64,000 nt of DNA from Flavisolibacter longurius (lineage in GTDB: Bacteria; Bacteroidota; Bacteroidia; Chitinophagales; Chitinophagaceae), in contig JACJGO010000023.1 in the NCBI GenBank assembly GCA_014163555.1, positions 1 through 64,000 of the forward strand. Reading direction: 5' to 3'. This document shows positions 36,713 through 45,388 of this stretch, piece after piece. Positions within the stretch are counted from its first letter, which is position 1. Each line of letters begins with the position of its first letter. The notes beneath the pieces were generated by a model. That model was not told where the DNA came from, made no database searches, and was given only the letters and a program-made list of their open reading frames with translations. A program made the position numbers and the translations under genes.

Positions 36713-37732
36713 ATGAGACCAAACGATTTTCTTTTCTCTAATGCACCCGAACCTCACCGGCTCCGTACCAAACAAATCCTGAAGCAACACCCGCAGATCC
36801 GGAACCTGATTGGAAAGAACGTTTACAGCATTTTTGCTATTCTTTTCCTTGTTAGCATACAAGTGGTTCTGGCCTGGTTTGTGGCCGATAAGAGCTGGTG
36901 GTGGATTGTTGGGGCCGCTTATTTGATTGGGGCCTTTGCCGATCATGCGCTTTTTGTGATGATCCATGAGGCCACGCATAAACTTATTTTCAAAGGTGCC
37001 GTTGCCAATCGACTGGCTGGCATCCTCGCCAACCTGCCACAGGTTTTCCCGAGTGCCATTGCGTTTGAGCGGTACCATATCAAGCACCACTCTTTCCAGG
37101 GTATTCACGAGTTGGACGCTGACCTTCCCAACCGTTGGGAGGCGAAGCTTATCAACAACTATTTCATTGGAAAGGTTATCTGGTTTTTGTTTTACCCCTT
37201 ATTCCAGGCTTTCCGTGTGGCCCGTTTGAAAGAAATCAGGCCCTTTGATGGTTGGATCGCCCTGAACTGGTTTGCCAATATTGCCTTTGTTGCGGCCATC
37301 TGGTATTTTCTGGGACCAAAAGCCGTGGCCTTTTTAACCCTGAGCTTTTTCTTTTCCGTAGGCTTACACCCGCTGGGCGGACGCTGGATCCAGGAACACT
37401 ACCTGGTGCACGGCGAGCAGGAAACGTACAGCTATTACGGACCGCTGAACAAAGTGGCTTTTAACGTGGGTTACCATAACGAGCACCACGATTTTCCGTC
37501 CATTCCCTGGAACAAACTGCCGCAGGTTCGGAGACAAGCTTCGGAGCACTATGATACGCTGTACTATCACACGTCCTGGACCAAGCTTTTCTTCCGCTTT
37601 ATTTTCGACAGAGAGCTTTCGCTTTGGTCGAGAATCGTACGCAAGAACCGCGGGAAAGTAAAACTGACCGATGAATCGAAGCCGGATGTAGAACTCGTGA
37701 CAGTGGAGAAAAAAAGCGAAGAGATGGTGTAA
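36713..37732 (+). CDS. fatty acid desaturase, sphingolipid delta-4 desaturase (DEGS1)-like
   Basis: A 339-aa membrane di-iron desaturase. Three His boxes are seen: HEATHK near residue 83, HIKHHSFQG near 123, and NVGYHNEHHDFPSIP near 260. The stretch ETYSYYGPLN-xx-FNVGYHNEHHDFP closely follows the C-terminal text of animal dihydroceramide desaturase DEGS1 as I recall it, more so than generic acyl-lipid desaturases. Bacteroidota make sphingolipids, so a substrate of dihydroceramide type is plausible. The enzyme would act in the inner membrane with an electron donor not found nearby. A response regulator gene follows after 54 nt. Confidence 0.8.
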   Translation: MRPNDFLFSNAPEPHRLRTKQILKQHPQIRNLIGKNVYSIFAILFLVSIQVVLAWFVADKSWWWIVGAAYLIGAFADHALFVMIHEATHKLIFKGAVANRLAGILANLPQVFPSAIAFERYHIKHHSFQGIHELDADLPNRWEAKLINNYFIGKVIWFLFYPLFQAFRVARLKEIRPFDGWIALNWFANIAFVAAIWYFLGPKAVAFLTLSFFFSVGLHPLGGRWIQEHYLVHGEQETYSYYGPLNKVAFNVGYHNEHHDFPSIPWNKLPQVRRQASEHYDTLYYHTSWTKLFFRFIFDRELSLWSRIVRKNRGKVKLTDESKPDVELVTVEKKSEEMV

Positions 37733-37786
37733 AGAACCCGTCCACACTTGCCAATCCCTACTGAAGAAAGACTGATTTTATCTTAC

Positions 37787-38215
37787 ATGGAAACACCAAA
37801 TGCACATAAAATTGATATGAGAGGCCAACACATCCTGTGGGCTGATGATGACATGGACGACCTGATGCTAATGCGACAGGTGCTGCAGGAGTTGGGCGAT
37901 AACTATAACATTAAAGAAGTACACAATGGCAGGGAAGCCCTGGATTATTTATACCAGGGAAAAACGGTTCGAAACCTCCCCTGCCTTATTATCTTGGATA
38001 TGAACATGCCGGTGATGGATGGCAAGGAAACGTTGTCGCGGATAAAAAAAGACGAAGAGTTGCGTGAGATCCCGGTTGTTTTTTTCACCACGTCCAACAG
38101 CCAGATGGACAAACTTTACTGCAAGCACCAGGGGGTTGAAATGATCACCAAACCACCGCAGTACGCCAATTTAAAAGACGCCGTGCAAAAGCTTCTGAAA
38201 TATTGTACACGATAA
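37787..38215 (+). CDS. single-domain response regulator (Rcp1-like)
   Basis: 142 aa from the ATG at 37787; the frame is open to 37748 without a better start. Receiver domain only: acidic WADDDMDDL, phospho-acceptor Asp71 (LIILDMNMPVMDG), FFTTSNS switch and a conserved Lys-Pro (TKPP). Receivers of this Rcp1-like type relay phosphate from hybrid or phytochrome-like kinases. No kinase is adjacent. It has a clean terminator. Confidence 0.88.
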   Translation: METPNAHKIDMRGQHILWADDDMDDLMLMRQVLQELGDNYNIKEVHNGREALDYLYQGKTVRNLPCLIILDMNMPVMDGKETLSRIKKDEELREIPVVFFTTSNSQMDKLYCKHQGVEMITKPPQYANLKDAVQKLLKYCTR

Positions 38216-38239
38216 AGGCCACTTCGGTGGCCTTTTCTT
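38214..38239 (+). terminator. terminator of the response regulator gene
   Basis: AAAGGCCAC-TTCG-GTGGCCTTT followed by TCTTT; the hairpin overlaps the stop codon of the gene. Confidence 0.8.
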
Positions 38240-38266
38240 TGCATATTGCCTTGCAAAATAACACCC

Positions 38267-38842
38267 ATGAAAAAGGCAATTGTTGCAGCACTGGCTATCT
38301 TCTTTTTTACCACAGCATTTTCTCAAACACAAATCGGAATCAAAGGCGGCATCAACATCAATGATATTGACGACAGCCGTTTTAAAAACAACACCGCAAC
38401 CCGGCTGGGTTACCATGGTGGTCTTTTGTTTCATATTCATGTAAAACGCCGGCTGGCCGTTCAACCGGAAGTAGTGTTCTCCTCGCAGGGTGCCAAGTAC
38501 ACGCATCCCGATTTTAACGGCGACCTGGTGACGAACTACCTGAACATCCCCGTACTGCTGCAGTACATGGGCAATCATGGTATACGCCTTCAAACCGGTC
38601 CGCAGTTGGGTTTTCTCCTCGATGCTGATTTAAAACGAAATGGCAATACCGTTGCCGACCTGAAACGCAGTATGAATGAAGCGGATTTTTCCTGGGCGTT
38701 TGGCCTGGGTATTTTATCCCGTAGCGGATTGGGTGCTGATGCCCGGTTTAACCTGGGACTCACCGATATTTTTGAACAGGGTGGACGCCAATCGAAACAC
38801 CGTGTCTGGCAAATTGGTTTGTTCTACCAGTTCCGGCCGTAG
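38267..38842 (+). CDS. outer-membrane beta-barrel (porin-family) protein
   Basis: 191 aa from the ATG at 38267. Signal peptide MKKAIVAALAIFFFTTAFSQ precedes a small eight-strand barrel typical of Bacteroidota: TQIGIKGGININDIDDSRF, LGYHGGLLFHIHVKRRLAVQPEVVFS, YLNIPVLLQYMGNHGIRLQTGPQLGFLLDA, and a final aromatic FYQFRP, as expected for BAM recognition. No ligand can be inferred. Confidence 0.82.
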   Translation: MKKAIVAALAIFFFTTAFSQTQIGIKGGININDIDDSRFKNNTATRLGYHGGLLFHIHVKRRLAVQPEVVFSSQGAKYTHPDFNGDLVTNYLNIPVLLQYMGNHGIRLQTGPQLGFLLDADLKRNGNTVADLKRSMNEADFSWAFGLGILSRSGLGADARFNLGLTDIFEQGGRQSKHRVWQIGLFYQFRP

Positions 38843-38903
38843 TGACTTCGTTCGGCATTAAGTCAGACTTCAAATTTATTTACCAGCAAAATAATTTTCT
38901 AGG

Positions 38904-38930
38904 AAAATGTCTCTTTTGGGAGACATTTTT
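38904..38930 (+). terminator. terminator after the beta-barrel gene
   Basis: 10-bp AAAATGTCTC/GAGACATTTT stem with a 6-nt loop ending in a T-run. Confidence 0.8.
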
Positions 38931-38956
38931 TATTTTCAGGACTGATACCAAAGCTC

Positions 38957-39580
38957 ATGGATTTTTCTTTTACCAACGAAGTTTTACTGGAGAACATCCG
39001 TGCTTTGCTTCGGCCCCTGCTACCGAACGATGTTGAAAATTTGCTGACGGTTGCCATGGCGCAACCAAACCTTGTGCAATACTCGCCTTTCCAGATTCAT
39101 ACGGCAGATTTACTGGCAGCCTACATTAGGAACTCTCTTGCCGAACGGGAAGCCTGCTTTCGATACCCGTTTGTGGTGTATGATAAGGAAGCAAAGGCTT
39201 ATGCCGGCAGCACGTCCTTCGCCAATATTTCCAACAAAGACCGCCGCCTGGAAATCGGTTGGACATGGATCGGCAAGCGCTATCAGGCATCAGGACTCAA
39301 CCGGGCCTGCAAATCCCTGCTTCTCTCCTATGCGTTTGACCAACTGGAATTTGAGAGGGTGGAACTGAAAACTGATGCCCGCAACCTTGCCTCCCGTACA
39401 GCCATAGAAAAAATCGGTGGCGTATATGAAGGAACCCTGCGCAGTCATACCCTGATGCTGGACGGATTTAGACGGGACACGGTTTATTACAGCATTTTAC
39501 GAAACGAATGGCCGCACCTGAAACAAACGGTTTTTCAGCAATGGTTTCAAAACACGGTACCCACGGGCATGGACAAGTGA
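38957..39580 (+). CDS. GNAT acetyltransferase (RimJ/RimL-like)
   Basis: A 207-aa N-acetyltransferase. The pattern is that of Bacteroidota RimJ/RimL-like enzymes: LEIGWTWIGKRYQASGLNRACKSLL (with a changed acetyl-CoA pyrophosphate loop, QASGLN for QGTGLN) and DQLEFERVELKTDARNLASRTAIEKIGGVYEGTLRSH. It would acetylate an amine, perhaps a protein N-terminus or small molecule. Single gene between two terminators. Confidence 0.82.
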   Translation: MDFSFTNEVLLENIRALLRPLLPNDVENLLTVAMAQPNLVQYSPFQIHTADLLAAYIRNSLAEREACFRYPFVVYDKEAKAYAGSTSFANISNKDRRLEIGWTWIGKRYQASGLNRACKSLLLSYAFDQLEFERVELKTDARNLASRTAIEKIGGVYEGTLRSHTLMLDGFRRDTVYYSILRNEWPHLKQTVFQQWFQNTVPTGMDK

Positions 39581-39667
39581 AATGCAAGCTTCCTGTCCCA
39601 AATAACAGTTTTGATTCCCGCATTAGCCATTTCTTATGAAAGCGCATTTCAGCCTCCTACCCTGCCC

Positions 39668-39675
39668 TAGTTTTG
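39668..39675 (+). promoter_or_regulatory. -7 promoter element TAGTTTTG
   Basis: Perfect TAnnTTTG ending 4 nt before ATG 39680. A TTTC 17 nt upstream could act as a weak -33. Confidence 0.55.
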
Positions 39676-39679
39676 CGCC

Positions 39680-40822
39680 ATGGTCTTACAGGTTTATGCC
39701 ATTTTGATGGTGGTGTTGTGGGTGGGCATGTGTTTTTACCTGCTCATTGTATCGCGGCGCATTGCGTATTTAAAAAGCATTCCGGCACTTACGGAAAAAG
39801 ATGTTCCCTCCGTTGCCGTGATCATTGCCGTGAAAGACGAAGAAGCCGAAGTGGAAACCGCTCTTCAAACTGTGTGCAACCTGGATTATCCGGCCCTGAA
39901 GATCGTTGTGATCAACGACCGCTCAACCGACAACACGCCGCAAATCTTGGACAGGATGGCCCGGAACAATCCCAGGATCCAGGTCATTACCGTTGAAAGC
40001 CTGCCGGCCGGTTGGCTGGGAAAAAACCATGCGTTGTACCAGGGCTACCGGGCAACAACATCGGATTGGATGCTTTTTGCTGACGCCGATGTTCTCTTTG
40101 CACCGGATGCGCTGCGAAAAGCAATGCATTATGTGCAGGATAATAAGCTTGACCACCTGACCGCCCTTCCCGAGATCACGTCAAAGTCGCCGCTATTCAA
40201 AAGCGTCATGACCACGTTTGCCCTGATGCTGAATGTAAAACTGCGCCCCTGGGATATTGCCAACCCTAAATCAAAAGCGTCGATGGGTGTAGGGGCATTT
40301 AACCTGGTGAAACGATCAGCCTACGAAGGTGCCGGAACACACAAGGTAATTTCCCTTCGCCCCGATGATGACCTGAAACTGGGTGAACGTATCAAGGGGG
40401 CCGGGTTCCGGCAGAACATTGTTTTTGGGGACGGTGAAATCTCCCTTCAATGGTATACCAGCCTTCAGGAATTTGTGGCCGGCCTCATGAAAAATACCTT
40501 TTCGGTGGCCAACTACAATATTTTTATGGCCATGGGAATGGCCCTATCCACCCTGCTGCTGGTGGTGTTGCCCTGGCCCCTACTTATTTTCATGGGTTAT
40601 CCATATTATTTCGCCGCAGCCATTATCCTGCTTTCGCAACTTTCCATTATGTTGATGGTGAAAGGCATCAGGGCTGTTTGGTGGCATGCGCTGATGATAC
40701 CGTTTTCAGGACTGGTGATGGTGTACATTATCCTGGTTTCCTCTTTCCGTACCTTACGACAGGGCGGTATTTACTGGCGAAACAGTTTTTACTCGCTGGC
40801 AGAATTAAAAAAACAAGCCTGA
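39680..40822 (+). CDS. family 2 glycosyltransferase, membrane-bound
   Basis: A 380-aa GT2 enzyme. N-terminal TM (LQVYAILMVVLWVGMCFYLLIVS), then the GT-A domain: VAVIIAVKDEEAEVETALQ, KIVVINDRSTDNTPQILDRM, GWLGKNHALYQG, LFADADVLFAP with the DxD motif, and RPDDDLKLGERIKGAGF. The last about 110 residues have three TM helices. This layout is shared with HpnI/CrtQ-like transferases that act on lipids, but the acceptor is unknown. Leaderless start likely. Confidence 0.85.
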   Translation: MVLQVYAILMVVLWVGMCFYLLIVSRRIAYLKSIPALTEKDVPSVAVIIAVKDEEAEVETALQTVCNLDYPALKIVVINDRSTDNTPQILDRMARNNPRIQVITVESLPAGWLGKNHALYQGYRATTSDWMLFADADVLFAPDALRKAMHYVQDNKLDHLTALPEITSKSPLFKSVMTTFALMLNVKLRPWDIANPKSKASMGVGAFNLVKRSAYEGAGTHKVISLRPDDDLKLGERIKGAGFRQNIVFGDGEISLQWYTSLQEFVAGLMKNTFSVANYNIFMAMGMALSTLLLVVLPWPLLIFMGYPYYFAAAIILLSQLSIMLMVKGIRAVWWHALMIPFSGLVMVYIILVSSFRTLRQGGIYWRNSFYSLAELKKQA

Positions 40823-40883
40823 TTCCTGTAACAAACAGAAGATAAATGACGTCAAAAGGTTGTTCCGGCTAAAAACCAACCAT

Positions 40884-41435
40884 ATGACCATCATGTCGTT
40901 TGCTCTTCCTGATCAGTCCTTTCTCTACCGTACGCTGCAGCGTTGTCATTATATTGACCATTGCCAGAAGACGTTTTCAGATGTGGAGGATACAATCCAG
41001 ATCACCGATGCTGTGAAGGCTTTTTTTTCCGGAGAATTGTATTGGATAAAAACCTTGCTCTTTCTTCGAAATAAAACAGGAAGTTTCCTTGGTATTAAGC
41101 CCTTCACTGAAAATAGAAACTGGTGGTATGACAGCAAATCAGAAGGGCTCATCTCCTTCCCTTTGCAATTGTTCAGTCATTCGGAGAATGAAATTGTTTT
41201 GGGTGCCGATGACAGGCACCTGAATTTCCGGATTTCCTTTTTCCTTGAAAAAGCATCAAATAAGCCCGGGTCAAAACGGCTGACCATTACCACGATGGTG
41301 CAGTTTAACAATGCCTGGGGACGGGTTTATTTTTTGCCCGTACAGCCGCTGCACAAGCTGATATTATCAGCGCTCCTGCGTAGCGCTGTTCGTACCATCG
41401 AGAAAAGGCTTCCTGGAAATGGAATAATAAGATAA
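40884..41435 (+). CDS. DUF2867 domain protein
   Basis: 183 aa from the ATG at 40884, with a slightly longer open frame upstream. Beta-rich START-like pattern with KTLLFLRNKTGSFLGIKPF, ENEIVLGADDRHLNFRISFFLE and a C-terminal GRVYFLPVQPLHKLILSALLRS, the usual ending of DUF2867 proteins. Function unknown. It converges with bshB1, separated by 9 nt. Confidence 0.7.
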   Translation: MTIMSFALPDQSFLYRTLQRCHYIDHCQKTFSDVEDTIQITDAVKAFFSGELYWIKTLLFLRNKTGSFLGIKPFTENRNWWYDSKSEGLISFPLQLFSHSENEIVLGADDRHLNFRISFFLEKASNKPGSKRLTITTMVQFNNAWGRVYFLPVQPLHKLILSALLRSAVRTIEKRLPGNGIIR

Positions 41436-41444
41436 GGACAGGAA

Positions 41445-42176
41445 TCAGGTTTCATTCAGCACCAATGCATCCAGGTTTTTCAGGCCGATGCTTTTTTTGG
41501 AAAGAAACCCTTCGGCATACTTTACCCCGATGCGTTTGCCGAGGAGCCGGGCCCTTGCCGTAAGCGCTTCCATAAAATCCGGTGAGGAAATATAAGTTTG
41601 CGGGTCGCTGCTGGCATCGGGCAAAAACTGAGTGCGGTAGGCTTTGATGGCTTCGGTGCGCTGCTCCCATACATCGGTTACATCCAGGATAATATCGGGT
41701 TCAAAAAAACGGTCTTGAATGTAATGCAGCAGCATTTTCGGCCGCCATTTTTCCTGCTCCTCACCGTTATCACCAACCGTTTTTATCTGGCGAAGACCGG
41801 CAAAAAAACAGGCGTCGTAAATCAACCAGCCGGCCCGCCCGTGATCGGGATGACGGTCTTCCAATATATTGCCGATGACAATCTCCGGCCGGTATTTGCG
41901 AATAACTTGTATGAGTTGTTTCTGATGCTCTTCGTCGTTGCGGAAAAAACCATCCCGCATTTTCAGGTTTTCACGTACGGCCAGTCCCATGATCTTAGCC
42001 GCATCGGCAGCTTCCTGGTAACGGGTTTCAATAGTTCCCCTTGTTCCCAGTTCACCCTGTGTGAGATCAACAATGCCAACCTTTTTTCCTCTCTGGGCTT
42101 CGCTGATTAGCGTCCCGGAGCAACCTAATTCTACATCATCGGGGTGCGATCCGATGGCGAGTATGTCTAGTTTCAT
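41445..42176 (-). CDS. bshB1: bacillithiol biosynthesis deacetylase BshB1
   Basis: A 243-aa PIG-L/LmbE-family zinc deacetylase. The metal motif GSHPDDVELGCSG is at the N-terminus and HPDHGRAG supplies the third ligand. QGELGTRGTIETRYQEAADAAKIMG and RVGVKYAEGFLSKK-like end fit BshB1, which removes acetate from GlcNAc-malate during bacillithiol synthesis in Bacteroidota and Firmicutes. bshA and bshC are not in the window. A -7-like TATCTTTC ends 4 nt before the ATG. Confidence 0.9.
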   Translation of the reverse strand: MKLDILAIGSHPDDVELGCSGTLISEAQRGKKVGIVDLTQGELGTRGTIETRYQEAADAAKIMGLAVRENLKMRDGFFRNDEEHQKQLIQVIRKYRPEIVIGNILEDRHPDHGRAGWLIYDACFFAGLRQIKTVGDNGEEQEKWRPKMLLHYIQDRFFEPDIILDVTDVWEQRTEAIKAYRTQFLPDASSDPQTYISSPDFMEALTARARLLGKRIGVKYAEGFLSKKSIGLKNLDALVLNET

Positions 42177-42180
42177 GGGT

Positions 42181-42188
42181 GAAAGATA
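42181..42188 (-). promoter_or_regulatory. -7-like element of bshB1
   Basis: TATCTTTC on the minus strand, one mismatch to TAnnTTTG, 4 nt before the ATG at 42176. Confidence 0.35.
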
Positions 42189-42192
42189 AGAA

Positions 42193-42648
42193 GGAGTCAG
42201 GAGTCAGAATTCAGGAGAAAGGAGATTGGAATTATAGTTTACTAGAATTATATTACCTGAATGGAAAAGAGCAAAACGTTTCTGGACTTGGTTGTTTGGC
42301 AGAAAGCGCATGCTTTTGTATTGTTAACTTATACTTGTACGGAAGGTTTCCCAAAGCATGAAATCTATGGGTTAACAAGCCAATTTAGAAGAGCGGCCGT
42401 TTCCATAGCTGCGAACATTGCTGAAGGTTACAAGAAAAAAGATTATAAGAGTAAACTGAACTTCCTCAATATTTCTCATTCTTCTTTAGAAGAATGCAGA
42501 TACTATATCATTCTTTCAAAAGACTTAGGTTATCAAAATGATGATAACCTTTTACTACAGCTTGAAGAAGTCAGCAAACTTCTAACCGCCTACGCAAAAG
42601 CAATCCAACAGAACCATTCTGACTCCACACACTGTATCTCCTGACTCC
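42193..42648. mobile_element. possible cassette: four-helix-bundle gene flanked by inverted GGAGTCAGGAG repeats
   Basis: GGAGTCAGGAG at 42193-42203 and its exact reverse complement CTCCTGACTCC at 42638-42648 bracket the gene at 42261-42644. A partial repeat of the left unit follows (GTCAGAATTCAGGAG). No transposase is inside; mobility is inference. Confidence 0.4.
42261..42644 (+). CDS. four-helix-bundle protein (23S rRNA intervening-sequence family)
   Basis: A 127-aa protein of the TIGR02436 family. Conserved LVVWQKAHAFVLLTYT, IYGLTSQFRRAAVSIAANIAEGYKK and SHSSLEECRYYIILSKDLGY fit the four-helix bundle first known from ORFs inside 23S rRNA intervening sequences and often seen as stand-alone copies in Bacteroidota. 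Function unknown. The coding region is more A/T-rich than its neighbours and its stop lies within the right-hand repeat, both of which fit recent insertion. Confidence 0.88.
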   Translation: MEKSKTFLDLVVWQKAHAFVLLTYTCTEGFPKHEIYGLTSQFRRAAVSIAANIAEGYKKKDYKSKLNFLNISHSSLEECRYYIILSKDLGYQNDDNLLLQLEEVSKLLTAYAKAIQQNHSDSTHCIS

Positions 42649-42649
42649 T

Positions 42650-44236
42650 CTACTTATGCACTTCCGACGTAAAATGAAACTCAATATCCGGGTTGTTGGT
42701 GCGTTCGGTATTCAGGAACCATTCGCTCTGGGCCAGGTACACAAGATGACCGTCTTTGTCTTCAGCAATGTTGCTGCTTTTAAAGCGGGTAAACTCTTCC
42801 AGCTTTTTCGGATCCTTGCTGGTGATCCAGCAGGCTTTGTAAAACGGAAGCGAGTTGAAAACCACCGAAGCGCCATATTCATGCAATAGACGATACTGGA
42901 TCACCTCAAACTGAAGTTCGCCCACACATCCAATGATTTTTTTATTGCCGCCATACTGGGTAAATAACTGTGCTACACCTTCATCCGTCAACTGTAGCAA
43001 GCCTTTTTCCAGTTGCTTTGTTTTCATTGGGTCTTTGTTCACCACTTCTTTAAAAATTTCGGGTGAGAAGGTAGGAATGCCGGTGAAAAAAAACTCCTCT
43101 CCCTCTGTCAGGGTATCGCCGATCTTAAAGTTTCCGGTATCGAAAAGACCCACCACATCACCAGGATAGGCATCGTCCACAATGCTTTTTTCGCGGGCCA
43201 GGAAAGAATACGGATTGCTGAAGCGAACGTCTTTGTCCAGCCGTACGTGGTGAAAATATTTGTTGCGTTCAAACTTACCCGAACACACCCGCAAAAAGGC
43301 AATACGGTCGCGGTGCTTGGGATCGAGGTTGGCGTGAATCTTAAAAATAAAACCACTGAATTTATCTTCATTCACGGCCACTTTGCGGGTGTTGGTTTCG
43401 CGGTCCCTTGGCGCCGGCGCAATGCGAATGAATGTATCCAGCAATTCCTGCACACCAAAGTTGTTGATGGCACTGCCAAAAAACAGGGGCGCCACATCAC
43501 CGGAAAGGTAGGTGTCAACATCCAGGTCGCCGTAAACACCGCTGATCAGTTCTACGTCTTCGCGTAGGGTGTCTGCATCTCGTTCCCCGATCTTTTCGTC
43601 CAGGTCTTTCGACGACAGGTCGGCAATCGAAATGGTTTCTTCATCGCCGGCCTTGGTATTGGCGGTAAACAGGCGCAGGTTTTTGTTGTGCAGGTCATAC
43701 ACGCCTTTAAAATCCTTTCCCTGATTGATAGGCCAGGTCATAGGGTGCAACGAAATCGAAAGCTCTTTTTCAATTTCTTCCAGCAGGTCAAACCGGTTCT
43801 TCCCATCGCGGTCCATTTTGTTGATGAACACAATCACCGGGGTTTTGCGCATGGCAATCACCTGCATCAGGCGGCGGGTCTGGTCCTCTACCCCATTCAC
43901 ACTGTCCACCACAAGGATAACACTGTCCACAGCCGTCAGGGTGCGGTAGGTATCTTCTGCAAAATCCTTGTGACCCGGTGTATCAAGCAGGTTAATGAGG
44001 GTACCGTCGTATTCAAAGCTCATCACCGAGGTGGCAACGGAGATACCCCGTTGGCGTTCGATCTCCATAAAGTCGGACGTTGCCGCCTTTTTGATCTTGT
44101 TGCTTTTTACGGCGCCGGCCACCTGGATGGCACCACCAAACAGGAGCAGTTTTTCCGTCAGGGTTGTTTTCCCCGCATCGGGGTGAGAGATAATGGCAAA
44201 CGTTCTGCGTTTGTGTATTTCGTTCTGATACTTCAT
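42650..44236 (-). CDS. prfC: peptide chain release factor 3
   Basis: A 528-aa translational GTPase, recycling RF1/RF2 after termination. G-motifs: [15 protein letters not shown] (G1), DTPGHKDF (G3) and INKMDRDG (G4). EF-G-like domain II and a C-terminal RF3-specific domain follow ([21 protein letters not shown]). Length is as in E. coli RF3. The stop codon abuts the right repeat of the cassette. A TACCTTCG -7-like element lies about 120 nt upstream. Confidence 0.97.
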   Translation of the reverse strand: MKYQNEIHKRRTFAIISHPDAGKTTLTEKLLLFGGAIQVAGAVKSNKIKKAATSDFMEIERQRGISVATSVMSFEYDGTLINLLDTPGHKDFAEDTYRTLTAVDSVILVVDSVNGVEDQTRRLMQVIAMRKTPVIVFINKMDRDGKNRFDLLEEIEKELSISLHPMTWPINQGKDFKGVYDLHNKNLRLFTANTKAGDEETISIADLSSKDLDEKIGERDADTLREDVELISGVYGDLDVDTYLSGDVAPLFFGSAINNFGVQELLDTFIRIAPAPRDRETNTRKVAVNEDKFSGFIFKIHANLDPKHRDRIAFLRVCSGKFERNKYFHHVRLDKDVRFSNPYSFLAREKSIVDDAYPGDVVGLFDTGNFKIGDTLTEGEEFFFTGIPTFSPEIFKEVVNKDPMKTKQLEKGLLQLTDEGVAQLFTQYGGNKKIIGCVGELQFEVIQYRLLHEYGASVVFNSLPFYKACWITSKDPKKLEEFTRFKSSNIAEDKDGHLVYLAQSEWFLNTERTNNPDIEFHFTSEVHK

Positions 44237-44621
44237 TTGTGTAGTGTAATTGTGTGATAATTTGACTATGGATGCCGGAAGCGTAAATGCCAGTTACATT
44301 TACCCAAGCAGAATCTCTCCCTGTGTCCATTCTCGCATTACCACATCGTTTTCGCGGCGCGAAGGTACAGCCCCGAACGTTAAAGAAGATTTGAAATAAG
44401 ATAAACGGTTAGTGGCAGACCAAGTCTGGCATCCCGATATGCCATCCACAATTATTGTTAATGAAAATTTAACCGGGCGGATAAATGGGCTATAGTGTGG
44501 AATTTCTACCTCTGGAAAATTGCCCTCTTTCACCAATTTATGCTGTATAAATTTGATTTTCAGTTTACTATAGAATTTGGTACTATTTTTCGAGAGATTA
44601 AGCTGTACAAATTGTAGTGCT
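44237..44621. other. 385-bp intergenic region
   Basis: Divergent control region of prfC and the small gene at 44622. On the minus strand, TACCTTCG at 44360-44367 (one mismatch to TAnnTTTG) precedes the near-palindrome TTCGCGGCGCGAA region. No gene seen. Confidence 0.35.
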
Positions 44622-44822
44622 ATGTCACAGGAGATTAGGAAAAACGCAGGTGGTGAAAGGGATACAAACCGTACCGCTAATCAGTCGGGTGAACGAAAAA
44701 ATTACGAGGGGTTCGAGGGTATGAACTATGAACAGCCCCGGCAGCCTTTCAATCCGAAAAATATAAGCAGGAATCGCTCCAAAGATGAACGTAAAGACGG
44801 AAAACGACCGGACGAAGGATAA
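44622..44822 (+). CDS. small hydrophilic hypothetical protein
   Basis: 66 aa from the ATG at 44622. Extremely polar and probably disordered (MSQEIRKNAGGERDTNRTAN, FNPKNISRNRSKDERKDGK), no hydrophobic segment. No family recognised. A terminator follows 19 nt later, which supports expression. It could be a nucleic-acid-binding or stress-related small protein, but nothing shows this directly. Confidence 0.5.
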   Translation: MSQEIRKNAGGERDTNRTANQSGERKNYEGFEGMNYEQPRQPFNPKNISRNRSKDERKDGKRPDEG

Positions 44823-44840
44823 TCCTTAATCTCCAATTTT

Positions 44841-44871
44841 AAAAAAGTCTCTTTTGCAGGAGACTTTTTTT
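44841..44871. terminator. bidirectional terminator
   Basis: AAAAAAGTCTC/GAGACTTTTTTT with an 8-nt loop, A-run before and T-run after; between convergent genes. Confidence 0.8.
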
Positions 44872-44905
44872 GCTACCAAGAATTCATTAAACGCTTGCCG
44901 GTAAG

Positions 44906-45271
44906 TTACTGTACCATTTTCAGATGCCGGTTCAGCTTTTCCAGCAGGACATCGGTATTAAAAGGCTTGGTAAGAAAATCATCGGCGCCATAGGCTTCAA
45001 ACTGAAGCGCTGCTCCCGGGTGGCCCGAAAACATAATCACCGGAATATGGGTGGTGGCAAGAGAGGCTTTTAACTCCCGGCAAAGTTCGCGGCCGTCGTA
45101 CCCGGAAAGCAAGACGTCAAGCAAAATAAGGGAGGGCAGGCCTTCTTCCAGCTTCGCCAGGGCTTCTTCCCGCCGCGAGGCCGTTTCTACCGTATAGCCC
45201 TGTTTTTCCAGCAACCGGCGCATCATCAGCCGCACATCGGGATCATCATCAATTAATAAAATGGATATCAT
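44906..45271 (-). CDS. single-domain response regulator
   Basis: A 121-aa receiver: LLIDDDPDVRLMMRRLLEKQ with the acidic triad, phospho-acceptor Asp52 (LILLDVLLSGYDG), MFSG switch Ser, and Lys in ADDFLTKPF. No output domain, so it must signal by protein contact. No kinase gene is adjacent. Divergent from the permease gene at 45389. Confidence 0.88.
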   Translation of the reverse strand: MISILLIDDDPDVRLMMRRLLEKQGYTVETASRREEALAKLEEGLPSLILLDVLLSGYDGRELCRELKASLATTHIPVIMFSGHPGAALQFEAYGADDFLTKPFNTDVLLEKLNRHLKMVQ

Positions 45272-45376
45272 ATAGCCTGAATCGTTTGGTGTTTTTTCAT
45301 AGTTTTTTCACAACAAAAAATAACAATGATAATAAATGTTCGGCATATATAGCGCAGCTTTCGTGCTGTTTTCCGC

Positions 45377-45384
45377 TACATTTG
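45377..45384 (+). promoter_or_regulatory. -7 promoter element TACATTTG
   Basis: Perfect TAnnTTTG ending 4 nt before ATG 45389. Confidence 0.55.
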
Positions 45385-45388
45385 TCCC

